A DNA stretch of 64,000 nt from Ruminococcus sp. UBA4275 (GTDB lineage: Bacteria > Bacillota > Clostridia > Oscillospirales > Ruminococcaceae), in assembly GCA_002395085.1 (NCBI GenBank), contig DGVV01000168.1:62001-126000 (forward strand), read 5' to 3'. Under the pieces are notes generated by a model, which made no database searches, had not been told where the DNA came from, and was given only the letters and a program-made list of their open reading frames with translations. Positions 49,815-59,148 of this stretch are shown here, piece after piece. The translations under genes were made by a program, and so were the position numbers. Position 1 is the first letter of the stretch. Every line of letters starts with the position of its first letter.

Positions 49815-50627
49815 ATGTATAAGCTCATACCTGCCCTGGCAAATGCGGTCAGCACACATAGTATTCTCCGGCTTTGCCTCATCGGACTGGCTGTTCTCGG
49901 CGCTGTATTTTTCCTGAGTCCGATGGTTTTCCGTATTGTCAATATCGGCAATCTGTTCGGACTTGCGGTCAGTTTGATTGTGTTGGTGTTTTCGCTTCTG
50001 AGCAAGCGGATTGCACCTGCCCTCAGCACTTGCTGTACGTATAAGGCGGGGCGTATCACACTGAATGCCGTCACCGGCATCATCCTGCTTGGGATGCTGT
50101 ACTGTCTTGCAATGACCTGCCTGATGCTGCACGGTGCGCATAAAAAGCCGAAATCCGAACCGGCAGCAATTATTGTACTGGGCTGCAAAGTTCGCGGGAC
50201 AGAACCGAGTCTGATGCTTTACCGCCGGATTCAGCGGGCGTATCAGGCATTGCAGACGTATCCGGACGCGGCTGCGGTCGTATCGGGCGGAAAGGGCGAT
50301 GCAGAGGAGATCTCCGAAGCTGAATGTATGCGGCGCGAACTGAGCGCAATGGGAATTCCGGAAACGCGCATTCTGTTGGAGGATCAGTCTACTTCTACAT
50401 CTGAAAATCTGCGGTTCTCCAAGCAGATTCTCGATGAAAACGGCATTTCCGGCGAGCTGGTTCTTGTCACGGATGCTTACCACGAAAAACGTGCGCAGAT
50501 TCTCGCGAAAAAGGAAGGTCTTCCGCCGTGCAGTGCCGCCTCCGCGCATACCTCATGGTATCTCGTCCCGACGTACTGGGTGCGGGAATGGTTCGGTCTG
50601 GCGCACGCATTTGCCTTTGGCACATAA
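49815..50627 (+). CDS. YdcF/SanA-like membrane protein (DUF218)
   Basis: 270 residues. Several N-terminal TM helices (LCLIGLAVLGAVFFLSPMVF, LFGLAVSLIVLVFSLL), then the DUF218 domain: AAIIVLGCKVRGTEPSLMLY, RRIQRAYQAL, AVVSGGKGDAEEISEAECMR, LLEDQSTSTSENLRFS. Related proteins affect envelope integrity. Ten nt after the SUFU-like gene. Confidence 0.82.
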   Translation: MYKLIPALANAVSTHSILRLCLIGLAVLGAVFFLSPMVFRIVNIGNLFGLAVSLIVLVFSLLSKRIAPALSTCCTYKAGRITLNAVTGIILLGMLYCLAMTCLMLHGAHKKPKSEPAAIIVLGCKVRGTEPSLMLYRRIQRAYQALQTYPDAAAVVSGGKGDAEEISEAECMRRELSAMGIPETRILLEDQSTSTSENLRFSKQILDENGISGELVLVTDAYHEKRAQILAKKEGLPPCSAASAHTSWYLVPTYWVREWFGLAHAFAFGT

Positions 50628-50633
50628 ACAGTT

Positions 50634-50677
50634 CGCCGCAGTTTGCCGGTATTTTTCCGGTAATACTGCGGCGTTTT
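50634..50677 (+). terminator. Terminator
   Basis: CGCCGCAGT (50634-50642) with CTGCGGCG (50666-50673), inner GCCGG/CCGGT, then TTTT. Confidence 0.8.
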
Positions 50678-50679
50678 AC

Positions 50680-50708
50680 TTGACATTTGGAGCAAATCGC
50701 AGTATAAT
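50680..50708 (+). promoter_or_regulatory. Promoter of the alpha/beta hydrolase
   Basis: TTGACA (50680-50685), 17 nt, TATAAT (50703-50708): full consensus. Confidence 0.85.
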
Positions 50709-50740
50709 ATGAAAGCAATTTGCATAAAACGGAGGAAGAA

Positions 50741-51817
50741 ATGGAAAAACGAAAATCCAGAAAGAAGATCGTGCTTGCCGTGATACTCATAATCCTGATT
50801 CTGCTGCTGATCGGATGGTGCATCATGTTAATCGTGATCTACAACCAAAATTTCAATCACCGCTTCACAAGCGATGAACCGCTGATGATGTATCCGGAGG
50901 ATTTCGAGGGATTGCAGCGCACCAGATACGAATTCCCCTCGGATAAAGGGCAGATGCTGACAGGCTATCTTTACGAAGCGGGAACAGACCAGCGCGGGAT
51001 CATCGTGCTGGCACACGGCATGGGCGCAGGACATAATTCCTATATGGACTGTGCGGATTACTTTGCGCAGAACGGCTACTATGTGTTTGCTTATGATGCC
51101 ACCGGCTGCGATGAAAGCGAAGGCGAAGGCATCGGCTGTGTGCCGCAGGGCGTTGCAGATCTTGACCATGCAATCTCATTCGTGGAGGATAGCGGTAATT
51201 TCCCCGAACTGCCAATCGTGCTGTTCGGACATAGCTGGGGCGGCTACAGCGCCTGCAATGTGCTGACCTATCATCCGGAGGTGCGCGCTGTAATCGAGTG
51301 TTCCGGCTGTAACCGTTCATCTGATCTGTTTGAGGCGGGCGGACTGCGGCAGGCAGGCGGAATCATCTACACGATGCTGCCGTTCACCAATCTCTATGAA
51401 CGTATCCGCTGCGGCAAATACGCTGCCAATTCCGCAATGGATGGCTTTGCGGCAAGCGATGCAGCGGTATTGGTGCTGCACAGCGCAGATGACGGCGTAC
51501 TGCCGATTCGCTATGGTTACGACGTATACTATAATGCGTATCAGAATGACCCGCGCTTTACATTCATCCGGTATGAGGACAGAGGGCATAATTATGTGTT
51601 TCATGATCTGACCTATATCCGCGAATTTGAAACGGGCTTTGAAGCATGGCGCAATACGCTGGACTACGATTATCAGGCAGCGGAAAACCGCACACGCTTC
51701 CAAAACGACAGAGCCGCATATATTCAGGAAAACCTTGACCGCGAAAAATGGTGCAATTCGCTGGATACCAAGCTGTTTGAGCAGTTTGTCAGCTTCTACG
51801 ATGCGCATATTCAATGA
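50741..51817 (+). CDS. Membrane-anchored alpha/beta hydrolase
   Basis: 358 residues. N-terminal TM (IVLAVILIILILLLIGWCIM), then a serine hydrolase fold: IIVLAHGMGAGHNSYMDCAD (oxyanion area), YDATGCDESEG, nucleophile Ser in LFGHSWGGYSA, Asp in LVLHSADDGVLP and His in EDRGHNYVF. Related to acyl-ester or peptide hydrolases of the outer membrane face; substrate unknown. AACGGAGGA precedes the start. Confidence 0.85.
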   Translation: MEKRKSRKKIVLAVILIILILLLIGWCIMLIVIYNQNFNHRFTSDEPLMMYPEDFEGLQRTRYEFPSDKGQMLTGYLYEAGTDQRGIIVLAHGMGAGHNSYMDCADYFAQNGYYVFAYDATGCDESEGEGIGCVPQGVADLDHAISFVEDSGNFPELPIVLFGHSWGGYSACNVLTYHPEVRAVIECSGCNRSSDLFEAGGLRQAGGIIYTMLPFTNLYERIRCGKYAANSAMDGFAASDAAVLVLHSADDGVLPIRYGYDVYYNAYQNDPRFTFIRYEDRGHNYVFHDLTYIREFETGFEAWRNTLDYDYQAAENRTRFQNDRAAYIQENLDREKWCNSLDTKLFEQFVSFYDAHIQ

Positions 51818-51830
51818 ATATATCCATACA

Positions 51831-51869
51831 AGCCCCGAATGCAGATTGTACCTGTGTTCGGAGCTTTTT
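51831..51869 (+). terminator. Terminator after hydrolase
   Basis: AGCCCCGAA pairs (one mismatch) with TTCGGAGCT, then TTTTT. Confidence 0.7.
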
Positions 51870-51926
51870 GCTTCAGGCTGCGGCGGGAAGGTCGTTATTT
51901 TGCTGTGAAAAAAGTATGTGAAAATA

Positions 51927-51955
51927 TTGACAATCATGCAGAAATCGGGTATAAT
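51927..51955 (+). promoter_or_regulatory. ddh promoter
   Basis: TTGACA (51927-51932), 17 nt, TATAAT (51950-51955). Confidence 0.85.
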
Positions 51956-51994
51956 ATATGCTGTAAATCTTGTAATTTCAAGGAGGTCTTTCCA

Positions 51995-52984
51995 ATGAGC
52001 AACATTCGTATCGGTATTGTCGGTTACGGCAACCTCGGCAAAGGCGTCGAGCTTGCAATCCGCTGCAATCCTGACACCTCGCTCGCATTCGTTGCGACCC
52101 GCCGTGATCCCGCAACTGTCCAGCTCAAAACGGACAACGTGCCGGTTTATCGCTATGCGGATCTCGCAAATCATACTGCTGATGCAGACGTCGTGATCGT
52201 CTGCGGCGGCTCTGCAACTGATCTGCCGCAGCAGACACCGGAGCTTGCAAAACTGTTCAATGTCGTGGACAGCTTTGATACCCACGCCCGCATTCCGGAG
52301 CATTTTGCAAAAGTCGATGCGGCTGCAAAGGAAAGCGGCCATGTCGCGATGATCTCGGTTGGCTGGGATCCGGGTATGTTCTCGCTGGCACGTCTTTACG
52401 GAAACTGCATTCTTCCGGACGGCAAGGATTATACCTTCTGGGGCAAGGGTGTCAGCCAGGGTCACTCTGATGCAATCCGCCGCGTAAACGGCGTGCAGGA
52501 CGGCAAGCAGTATACTGTCCCGATCGAGGCTGCTATGGACGCAGTCCGCCGCGGTGAACAGCCGGAGCTGACGACCCGTCAGAAGCATCTGCGCGAGTGC
52601 TATGTTGTTGCAAAGCCGGATGCAGACCGCAAGCAGATTGAGCATGACATCAAGACCATGCCGAACTATTTTGACGAGTACGATACGGTTGTCCATTTCA
52701 TCTCGCAGGAGGAGCTGAACCGCGATCACGCCGGTATTCCGCACGGCGGCTTTGTTATGCGCAGCGGCAAATCCGGTGAAAACGGTGAACATAAGCACCT
52801 GATCGAATACAGCCTCAAGCTCGACTCAAATCCGGAATTCACCACAAATGTTCTGGTTGCATTTGCCCGCGCAGCAGCCCGCCTTGCTGCTGAAAAAGCT
52901 ACCGGCTGCAAGACCGTTTTCGACATTGCTCCGGCATACCTTTCTCCGCTCTCCGGAGAAGAAATCCGCGCGCATCTGCTGTGA
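51995..52984 (+). CDS. ddh: meso-Diaminopimelate dehydrogenase
   Basis: 329 residues, usual family size. NADPH-binding IRIGIVGYGNLGKGVELAI, VFSFDTH-type NVVDSFDTHARIPE, SVGWDPGMFSLARLYG, FWGKGVSQGHSDAIRRV and GVQDGKQYTVPIE are signature segments. It makes meso-DAP from tetrahydrodipicolinate in one step, feeding lysine and peptidoglycan synthesis. AAGGAGGT ahead of the start. Confidence 0.95.
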   Translation: MSNIRIGIVGYGNLGKGVELAIRCNPDTSLAFVATRRDPATVQLKTDNVPVYRYADLANHTADADVVIVCGGSATDLPQQTPELAKLFNVVDSFDTHARIPEHFAKVDAAAKESGHVAMISVGWDPGMFSLARLYGNCILPDGKDYTFWGKGVSQGHSDAIRRVNGVQDGKQYTVPIEAAMDAVRRGEQPELTTRQKHLRECYVVAKPDADRKQIEHDIKTMPNYFDEYDTVVHFISQEELNRDHAGIPHGGFVMRSGKSGENGEHKHLIEYSLKLDSNPEFTTNVLVAFARAAARLAAEKATGCKTVFDIAPAYLSPLSGEEIRAHLL

Positions 52985-53073
52985 TTTCCTTCCCGTGGTT
53001 ATGTAAATATCGCCAAGTTTTCGACGGAAACCGATCTGTTTCTGATTGAAAAATCCGAATTATCGGTTTATAT

Positions 53074-53103
53074 TTGACAAATCACGTATTTTCGTTATAT
53101 AAT
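53074..53103 (+). promoter_or_regulatory. HU promoter
   Basis: TTGACA (53074-53079), 18 nt, TATAAT (53098-53103). Confidence 0.75.
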
Positions 53104-53136
53104 ACAGATAGATTTTAATTATAGGAGGAAATCCCC

Positions 53137-53418
53137 ATGAAGAAAAATGATCTTGTTGCGGCAATTGCCGAAAAGGAAAATGTCTCGAAAAAGGAAGCTG
53201 ACAAGGCTCTGAACATCGTGCTGGATGCAATCAGCGATGCTCTGATCGCCGGTGAGAAGGTTTCCATCACCGGTTTTGGCACGTTTGAGGTTCGTGACCG
53301 TCCCGCAAAGCTCTGCAAGAACCCGCGTACCGGTGAGCCGATGACCACGAAGCCCTGCAAGGCTCTGGCATTCAAGGCTGGCAAGACCCTGAAGGACGCT
53401 GTTAATTCCGAGAACTGA
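53137..53418 (+). CDS. hup: HU-type nucleoid protein
   Basis: 93 residues. KNDLVAAIAEKENVSKKEAD, VSITGFGTFEVRDRPAK and the arm NPRTGEPM give a clear HU/IHF fold. Bends and compacts DNA. Followed 30 nt later by a DUF6465/H1-like gene, so the two are probably co-transcribed. Confidence 0.96.
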   Translation: MKKNDLVAAIAEKENVSKKEADKALNIVLDAISDALIAGEKVSITGFGTFEVRDRPAKLCKNPRTGEPMTTKPCKALAFKAGKTLKDAVNSEN

Positions 53419-53448
53419 TAACCATTCCGGACACAGGAGGTAGCGATC

Positions 53449-53874
53449 ATGGCGAGAACAAAAAAGGAAGTTGCTGAGAGCGCAAAGGCAGTCGCAGAGA
53501 CTGTTGCTGAGAAGGCAGGCGCTGTCGCTGAAACCGTTGCTGAGAAGGCTGAGGCTGTTGTTGCCGCTGCAAAGAGTGCTGCAAAGCCGCGCCGTGCTGC
53601 AAAGAAAACCGCTGAGACGAAAGATGCTCAGGCTGCGAAAGCTCCGCGTGCTGCGAAGAAGGCTGCTGACAAGCTGAATACGAAGGTTGTGATTGAGCTT
53701 GCCGAGAGATCTGCCTCCGCTGATTCTCTGATTGAGCGTGCCAAGGAGGACTGGACTGCAAAGGGCAATGTTCTGGATGATATGAAGGAACTTGCACTGT
53801 ATGTCAATGCAGGCGAGGGCATGGTTTACTATGTTGTGAACGATGATTACCTCTCCGGTTCGTTTGCAATCTGA
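53449..53874 (+). CDS. H1-like Lys/Ala-rich protein with DUF6465 domain
   Basis: 141 residues. Residues 1-75 are Ala/Lys/Glu-rich with repeats (two VAETVAEK units, then PRRAAKKTA and PRAAKKAADK), resembling bacterial histone H1-like tails. Residues ~76-141 (KVVIELAERSASADSLIERA, LALYVNAGEGMVYYVV) match the small DUF6465 domain. DNA binding is inferred from composition and from HU next door. Confidence 0.7.
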   Translation: MARTKKEVAESAKAVAETVAEKAGAVAETVAEKAEAVVAAAKSAAKPRRAAKKTAETKDAQAAKAPRAAKKAADKLNTKVVIELAERSASADSLIERAKEDWTAKGNVLDDMKELALYVNAGEGMVYYVVNDDYLSGSFAI

Positions 53875-53897
53875 TTTTCTGAATGACAAGCTTCATT

Positions 53898-53933
53898 ATG
53901 CGCATCAGATCTGCGGATCTGGTGCGCATTTTG
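53898..53933 (+). terminator. Terminator after the HU operon
   Basis: A 14-bp stem (53898-53911 with 53916-53929, one G-U) and TTTTG. Confidence 0.82.
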
Positions 53934-53984
53934 TATATCTGCGGAAAAACAGCACATACTTTCCCCTGGAAAGGGGAGATGAAT

Positions 53985-55589
53985 ATGCCGCAGAAACCTT
54001 CGTTTCGGATGAATGTACTTGCCGGTACACTCCTGCTGTGTATGCTGGGTCTGATCGTGCAGCTTATGCGCGTGCAGCGCGGTGACCGCATCGCGGAAGC
54101 GGGTGTGAGACAGGGCAAATATCATCTTCATGTACCGCTTTGTGCCGGCACAATTTACGACCGGAATCTGAATCCACTGAACAATTCCGAGGAGCAGATT
54201 TTAGCCGTTGTGAACCCGACACCGGAAACAATCTCATCAATCTTCGCGAAAATCCGGGATAAGGATGCGCTCACTGCACAGTTACAGCGCGTTTCCCCAT
54301 TTGTCTGTAATCTGACGGAAGCTGCCCCTTCCTCGCAGAATCTCATTGTTCTGCACGGCAGATGCGATGCAGCGGGCGCGCGTCCGGCACAGCATTTGCT
54401 GGGCTATGCACAGAACGGCGAACGTGTTGCAGGGCTGGAACGTGCCTATGCGGATTGGCTTGCTGAGTGCGATGCAGCAGCGGATATTACATTTACAGTC
54501 AGCGGGGTGGGGGAGGTGCTGGCGGGCGCAGACAGCAGCTTTCAGCTCAGCGGCAAAGCAGGCGGCGGTATCCTTACCACACTGGATTTACGTGTGCAGG
54601 AAATTGCAGAACGCGCCCTCTCGACATTAAATGTGCCTGGGGCAGCCGTTGTGCTGGATTGCCATACCGGAGACATCCTCGCCTGTGCGAGTCTGCCGGC
54701 TTATGCACCGGATGATCTGGCCGCTGCGCTGGATGCCCCTGATGCCCCCTTCGTAAACCGCGCCCTCTCTGCATACAGTGTCGGGTCAGTTTTCAAGCTC
54801 GTGATTGCTGCTGCCGCACTCGAAAACGGATTCAATACACAGTATCGCTACGATTGCACCGGTCAAATCAACATCTATGGACAGCGTTTCCGCTGTCACA
54901 AGTGGAACGGTCACGGGCTGCTGAATATGGAAAACGCATTGATTCATTCCTGCAATCCATATTTCATCTCGCTGACACGCATTCTGCCGGCAGATATTCT
55001 GCACGATACCGCTTCCGCATTGGGGTTTGGTGAGGAGATTTCGCTTGCAGACAGCTTAGGGTCGGTATCAGGCACGCTGCAAAGTGTGCGCGATTTGCAG
55101 ATTGATGCAGAAAAGGCGAATTTCAGTTTCGGGCAGGGCAAACTTCTCGCGACGCCGCTTCAGGTCGCAGCCATGACCGCCTGTATTGCCAATGACGGCG
55201 TATACTGTGTGCCGCGTCTGGTTATCGGGAAAACACCTGACGGCATCACAGCACAAGCAGACGCAAAGCAGGAATCTCAGCGCTGGCGGGTACTGCGATC
55301 TGAAAACGCAGCCGCAATCCGTGAGATGATGACAGCAGTTCTCGAAAAGAGTGATTCAGCAAACGGCAAGCCCTACAATACCCGCGCGGGCGGGAAAACC
55401 TCTACTGCGCAGACCGGTCAGTTTGATGAAACCGGCACGGAACTTTGTCACGCATGGATGACCGGTTTCTTTCCGGCAGACACGCCGCAGTATGCTGTCA
55501 CAGTATTTGCGGAGAACGGCGGTTCCGGCAATGAAACCGCCGCACCGGTCTTCCGTGCCATCATAGAGGCGATGATGCGCTTACAGTGA
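53985..55589 (+). CDS. Penicillin-binding protein (transpeptidase, class B-like)
   Basis: 534 residues. N-terminal TM (VLAGTLLLCMLGLIVQLM), a dimerisation region with AGTIYDRNLNPLNNS, then transpeptidase motifs: SxxK in YSVGSVFKLV at about 268, SxN in HSCNPYF at about 324, and KTSTAQ at about 473 replacing KTGTAQ. Similar to SpoVD/PbpA-type enzymes crosslinking peptidoglycan, without PASTA domains. ATG at 53985 has AAGGGGAG at 6 nt. Converges on the amidase gene (9-nt overlap). Confidence 0.88.
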   Translation: MPQKPSFRMNVLAGTLLLCMLGLIVQLMRVQRGDRIAEAGVRQGKYHLHVPLCAGTIYDRNLNPLNNSEEQILAVVNPTPETISSIFAKIRDKDALTAQLQRVSPFVCNLTEAAPSSQNLIVLHGRCDAAGARPAQHLLGYAQNGERVAGLERAYADWLAECDAAADITFTVSGVGEVLAGADSSFQLSGKAGGGILTTLDLRVQEIAERALSTLNVPGAAVVLDCHTGDILACASLPAYAPDDLAAALDAPDAPFVNRALSAYSVGSVFKLVIAAAALENGFNTQYRYDCTGQINIYGQRFRCHKWNGHGLLNMENALIHSCNPYFISLTRILPADILHDTASALGFGEEISLADSLGSVSGTLQSVRDLQIDAEKANFSFGQGKLLATPLQVAAMTACIANDGVYCVPRLVIGKTPDGITAQADAKQESQRWRVLRSENAAAIREMMTAVLEKSDSANGKPYNTRAGGKTSTAQTGQFDETGTELCHAWMTGFFPADTPQYAVTVFAENGGSGNETAAPVFRAIIEAMMRLQ

Positions 55590-56321
55590 AAGATATTCGC
55601 CGCTGACATAACCGGTTTTTCCGCCGTACCGCGTCACGTACCAGCCGTCTGTTTCGCCGTCCAGTACAAGCTGTGTGCCGTCAGGAATCTGCGCAATCAC
55701 ATTGCCTGAAAGAGAAGGATAGCTGCGCAGATTCAGACGGCTGCCTTCCGTCTGAACGGTTGCAGGAAATGGCTGCGTTGCGGAAATGAACGGAATGCCG
55801 AAGTAATCCGTCAGGGACAGCACCAGCGTCTGCGCAATCAATTCCAGATTTTCCAGCAGCCACGCCGCATCTTCCGGATTATCGTGGTATCCGAGTTCCG
55901 CAAGAATCGCCACAGCACGGGTTCGCAGCACCTCTCCGAGACTGCTGGTCGGACGTGCAAGCACCTGCGAGGGCATGGGATAGATGTGCTGCAAATTGTT
56001 CGCAGTAATGGTCGCAAGCAGCTCACTCTGATCGCTTGCGGGCGCGTAGTAAATGTCGATTCCGCGCAGCAATCCGGAAAACTGTTCCGGAGCAGCATTG
56101 GAATGCAGCGCAAGATGCACGTCAAATCTGCCTGCATTGGAATCCGCAATCGCACCGCCTGCATTCCGCACGGGATCATTGCGGACAAAGTCGATGCCGC
56201 AGGAACGCAGATAGGGTTCCATGCGTTCTGCAAGCTGATTCATGACCTGTTCCTCGTTCTCCTGACCGGTCACATAGGGATTCCACTCCTGCGTGGAAGG
56301 GCTCAAAAATACGATCGGCAT
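55581..56321 (-). CDS. N-acetylmuramoyl-L-alanine amidase with SH3b domain
   Basis: 246 residues. Amidase_3: PIVFLSPSTQEWNPYVTGQE, VHLALHSNAAPEQFSGLLRG (zinc His and the HSNA box), SLGEVLRTRAVAILAELGYH with the catalytic Glu. Residues ~190-246 are an SH3b domain (LNLRSYPSLSGNVIAQIPDG). No signal peptide is seen, so export is uncertain. Cleaves murein stem peptides, often in spore or cell-wall remodelling. Confidence 0.87.
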   Translation of the reverse strand: MPIVFLSPSTQEWNPYVTGQENEEQVMNQLAERMEPYLRSCGIDFVRNDPVRNAGGAIADSNAGRFDVHLALHSNAAPEQFSGLLRGIDIYYAPASDQSELLATITANNLQHIYPMPSQVLARPTSSLGEVLRTRAVAILAELGYHDNPEDAAWLLENLELIAQTLVLSLTDYFGIPFISATQPFPATVQTEGSRLNLRSYPSLSGNVIAQIPDGTQLVLDGETDGWYVTRYGGKTGYVSGEYLSL

Positions 56322-56401
56322 AGCAGCCACCTCTTTCTGAAATTTTTGTATATTCTATGCGGGATTTCACAAAATGTGCATAGAAAAGTGACAAAAGGTA
56401 C

Positions 56402-56430
56402 TTGCAATTTCCGGCTGTTTCCTGTATAAT
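56402..56430 (+). promoter_or_regulatory. Two-component operon promoter
   Basis: TTGCAA (56402-56407), 17 nt, TATAAT (56425-56430). Confidence 0.65.
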
Positions 56431-56461
56431 ATAAGTAGTATAAAGGAAGGATGTGTCTGCA

Positions 56462-57139
56462 ATGCGGATCTTGCTCGTGGAAGATGAGGTCGCGCTGTGC
56501 GAAGCGCTGATCCAGATTTTTCACAAAAACAAATACATCGTTGACGCTTGCTACGACGGGGAAAGCGGTCTTGACAATGCACTTTCCGGCATCTATGACA
56601 TGATCGTGCTTGACGTGATGCTCCCGAAAATGAACGGTCTGGATGTCCTGCGTGAGATCCGGAAAAAGAAGCTCAATACCCCTGTTTTGCTGCTGACAGC
56701 AAAAGATACCATCGCGGATAAAGTAGCCGGTCTGGATGTCGGTGCGGATGACTATATGACAAAGCCCTTCTCCTCTGAGGAACTGCTGGCACGCATCCGT
56801 TCGCTTTACCGCCGCAATGCAAATGTCATTTTTGAAAATGTTCTGACCTGGAGTGACCTGACGCTGAATCTCTCGACCTATGAGCTGTTCTGCGGACAAA
56901 ATTCGTTTAAGCTTGGTTTGAAAGAGTTTTCGATGATGGAGCTGTTCCTCAAAAACGGCAGCCGCATCCTCTCGAAAGAGACACTGATTGTCAAAATCTG
57001 GGGCTACGAATCTGATGCAGAAAATAACAATGTCGAGGTATATGTCAGCTTTCTGCGCAAGAAACTCGCACATATGCACTCAAAGGTCGCGATCAAAACC
57101 GTGCGCGGCGTCGGGTATTGCCTTGAAGAAAAGGAATGA
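56462..57139 (+). CDS. OmpR-family response regulator
   Basis: 225 residues. Receiver: acidic pair in VEDEVALCEAL, phospho-Asp in MIVLDVMLPKMNG, Lys in DDYMTKPFSSEEL. Trans_reg_C winged helix: LGLKEFSMMELFLKNGSRIL, VSFLRKKLAHMHS, TVRGVGYCLEE. ATG at 56462; a GTG at 56453 nearer to GGAAGG is possible. Partner of the kinase 22 nt downstream. Confidence 0.95.
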   Translation: MRILLVEDEVALCEALIQIFHKNKYIVDACYDGESGLDNALSGIYDMIVLDVMLPKMNGLDVLREIRKKKLNTPVLLLTAKDTIADKVAGLDVGADDYMTKPFSSEELLARIRSLYRRNANVIFENVLTWSDLTLNLSTYELFCGQNSFKLGLKEFSMMELFLKNGSRILSKETLIVKIWGYESDAENNNVEVYVSFLRKKLAHMHSKVAIKTVRGVGYCLEEKE

Positions 57140-57161
57140 ATCCTGAAAGGAGTGTGCAGCC

Positions 57162-59141
57162 GTGATCAAAAAACTCAGACGCAGATACCTCATTACCAAT
57201 ATGGCTCTGCTGAGCTGCACGCTGATTGTCGGGCTGACCATTCTGTTCTTTGTTCTGTATCATGCTCAGGTACAGGAATCTTACACCGTCATGCAGGAGA
57301 TGATCAAGGAACAGGAAATGCTTCCGCCGCCCAATGAGGCTGATAACAGACCGCGTCCTCCGATGCCGGATCAGAATATCAGCAATGCACCGCTTGTTGC
57401 ACCGCTCAGCAATACCATTCTCGATGAACATGACGATGACGACGATGATGAGCATGAGAACGGGAATCCGGAATGGAATCCGTGGGAGAACAATCAGTGG
57501 GGCAATAATCCGTGGGAGAATCCCTATTGGAACGGCTGGTGGTGGTACTGGTACGGTTCACCGCGTATGACACCGCCGCCTTACTGGGGGGATTTCGGCG
57601 GTGATTACAACGGCGGTTTCAACGGGCAGAACGGCGAGCAGAATCCGTGGATGCAGCCGCCTTGGGGGTGGAATCAACCCTCTGACGATCAGCAGGAACA
57701 GCCCCCCCAGGACGATCATCACGAGGATTGGAATGAACCGCGGGATGATCACCGCGAAGAACAGCCGCCTCAGACGCAGCCGCCGCAGAATGAACAGCGC
57801 GAACGGCATTCTGAAATCAATCCGGAACAGCGTGACAGAGAACGCTTTGAGCCTGTCACACCGCCGGAAGAAGCGTATGAAGAACCGGCAGATCCCGGAT
57901 TGCCGCCCGATGCGCCGGCGACTGAACCGCCGGAGACTGCACCGTCTACAGCTTCTTCCTCGAAAACAACAAAGACAACCGCTTCAACGCGGCCGACCAC
58001 CGCTGCAACAGAGCCAGCAGTTTCTGAAGCAGAGGCGGAAAGCGATCCTGACAATGAACCCTCCGCAGAGACAACTGCCGCACAGATTGTACCTGTCGAT
58101 GAGGGACAGTATGTGCCGGATGCTTTTATCGCACAGATCGACGAAGACGGCAACATTGCCTCTTATGCCGGCAATGCAACCGACCACAGCGATGCAGATG
58201 ATTATAAAATCGTCAATCATGCCCTAGAACGAATCGGCAGACGCGGTCCGGGCGCCGGCACGCTGCATATCGGTGATTCGTCGTTCCGTTATCTGATGAA
58301 AGCGGATGATACCGGCAGCTATCACCTGGTGCTGCTCAGCCGTTCTCTGGAGCTTTCTACGCTCAGACGTCTGCTGTTTATTTTCCTGTTCTTCCTGGTT
58401 GTCGGTTTGATCTGTATGTTTGGTCTGAGCATGATGCTCGCAAACTGGACTGTCACGCCGATTGCCGCTGCATGGGAAAAGCAGAAACAGTTTGTCGCAG
58501 ATGCCTCTCACGAGCTGAAAACACCGCTCGCAGTTATCTCTGCCAATACAGAGGTGATTCTCGCGAATCCGGCGGAATCCGTCGCGAACCAAAGCAAATG
58601 GCTTACCTACATCCAGTCTGAAACCATGCGGATGTCAAAGTTGATTACCAATCTGCTGTCTGTAGCCCGCATGGATAACAAAGACGATGTGGCACATATC
58701 GAGCCGCTTTCGCTCAGCGAAATCGTCTCCAATATCTGTCTGGTATTTGAGCCGATTATCTACGAAAACGGCAAGACGCTGAATACCGTGATTCAGCGGC
58801 ACGTTACTATGCGTGCTGATGAGGACAACATGAAACAACTTTTGTCGATTCTGCTGGATAATGCCGTGCTGCATTCTGTTCCGCAAGCGCAGATTACTGT
58901 GACTCTCTCACGCGATGCACAGGGGAAAATCCGGCTTGCGGTTGCAAATACAGCCAAAGACATCCCGCAGGAACAGCTCTCGCATCTGTTTGAGCGGTTC
59001 TATCGCCTTGATACTGAAGGAAGTCCGAACGGTTCGGGTCTGGGTCTCAGCATTGCAAAGAGCATTGTGCATCAGATGGGCGGCACATTGAATGTCACGA
59101 GTGAGAATCAGCTTGTGACTTTCGTTGCAACATTCTCATAA
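57162..59141 (+). CDS. Sensor histidine kinase with Trp/Asn/Pro-rich extracellular region
   Basis: 659 residues. TM1 at about 12-34 (LLSCTLIVGLTILFFVLYHA). Residues ~98-170 are extraordinarily rich in Trp, Asn, Gly and Pro (ENNQWGNNPWENPYWNG), followed by ~130 residues rich in Pro, Glu, Thr and Ser. TM2 at about 400-425, then HisKA with phospho-His in DASHELKTPLAVI at about 448, N box LLDNAVLHS, and G box GSGLGLSIAKSIV. The unusual outer part suggests surface or wall sensing. GTG start behind AAAGGAG. Confidence 0.93.
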   Translation: MIKKLRRRYLITNMALLSCTLIVGLTILFFVLYHAQVQESYTVMQEMIKEQEMLPPPNEADNRPRPPMPDQNISNAPLVAPLSNTILDEHDDDDDDEHENGNPEWNPWENNQWGNNPWENPYWNGWWWYWYGSPRMTPPPYWGDFGGDYNGGFNGQNGEQNPWMQPPWGWNQPSDDQQEQPPQDDHHEDWNEPRDDHREEQPPQTQPPQNEQRERHSEINPEQRDRERFEPVTPPEEAYEEPADPGLPPDAPATEPPETAPSTASSSKTTKTTASTRPTTAATEPAVSEAEAESDPDNEPSAETTAAQIVPVDEGQYVPDAFIAQIDEDGNIASYAGNATDHSDADDYKIVNHALERIGRRGPGAGTLHIGDSSFRYLMKADDTGSYHLVLLSRSLELSTLRRLLFIFLFFLVVGLICMFGLSMMLANWTVTPIAAAWEKQKQFVADASHELKTPLAVISANTEVILANPAESVANQSKWLTYIQSETMRMSKLITNLLSVARMDNKDDVAHIEPLSLSEIVSNICLVFEPIIYENGKTLNTVIQRHVTMRADEDNMKQLLSILLDNAVLHSVPQAQITVTLSRDAQGKIRLAVANTAKDIPQEQLSHLFERFYRLDTEGSPNGSGLGLSIAKSIVHQMGGTLNVTSENQLVTFVATFS

Positions 59142-59148
59142 TCTCGGA

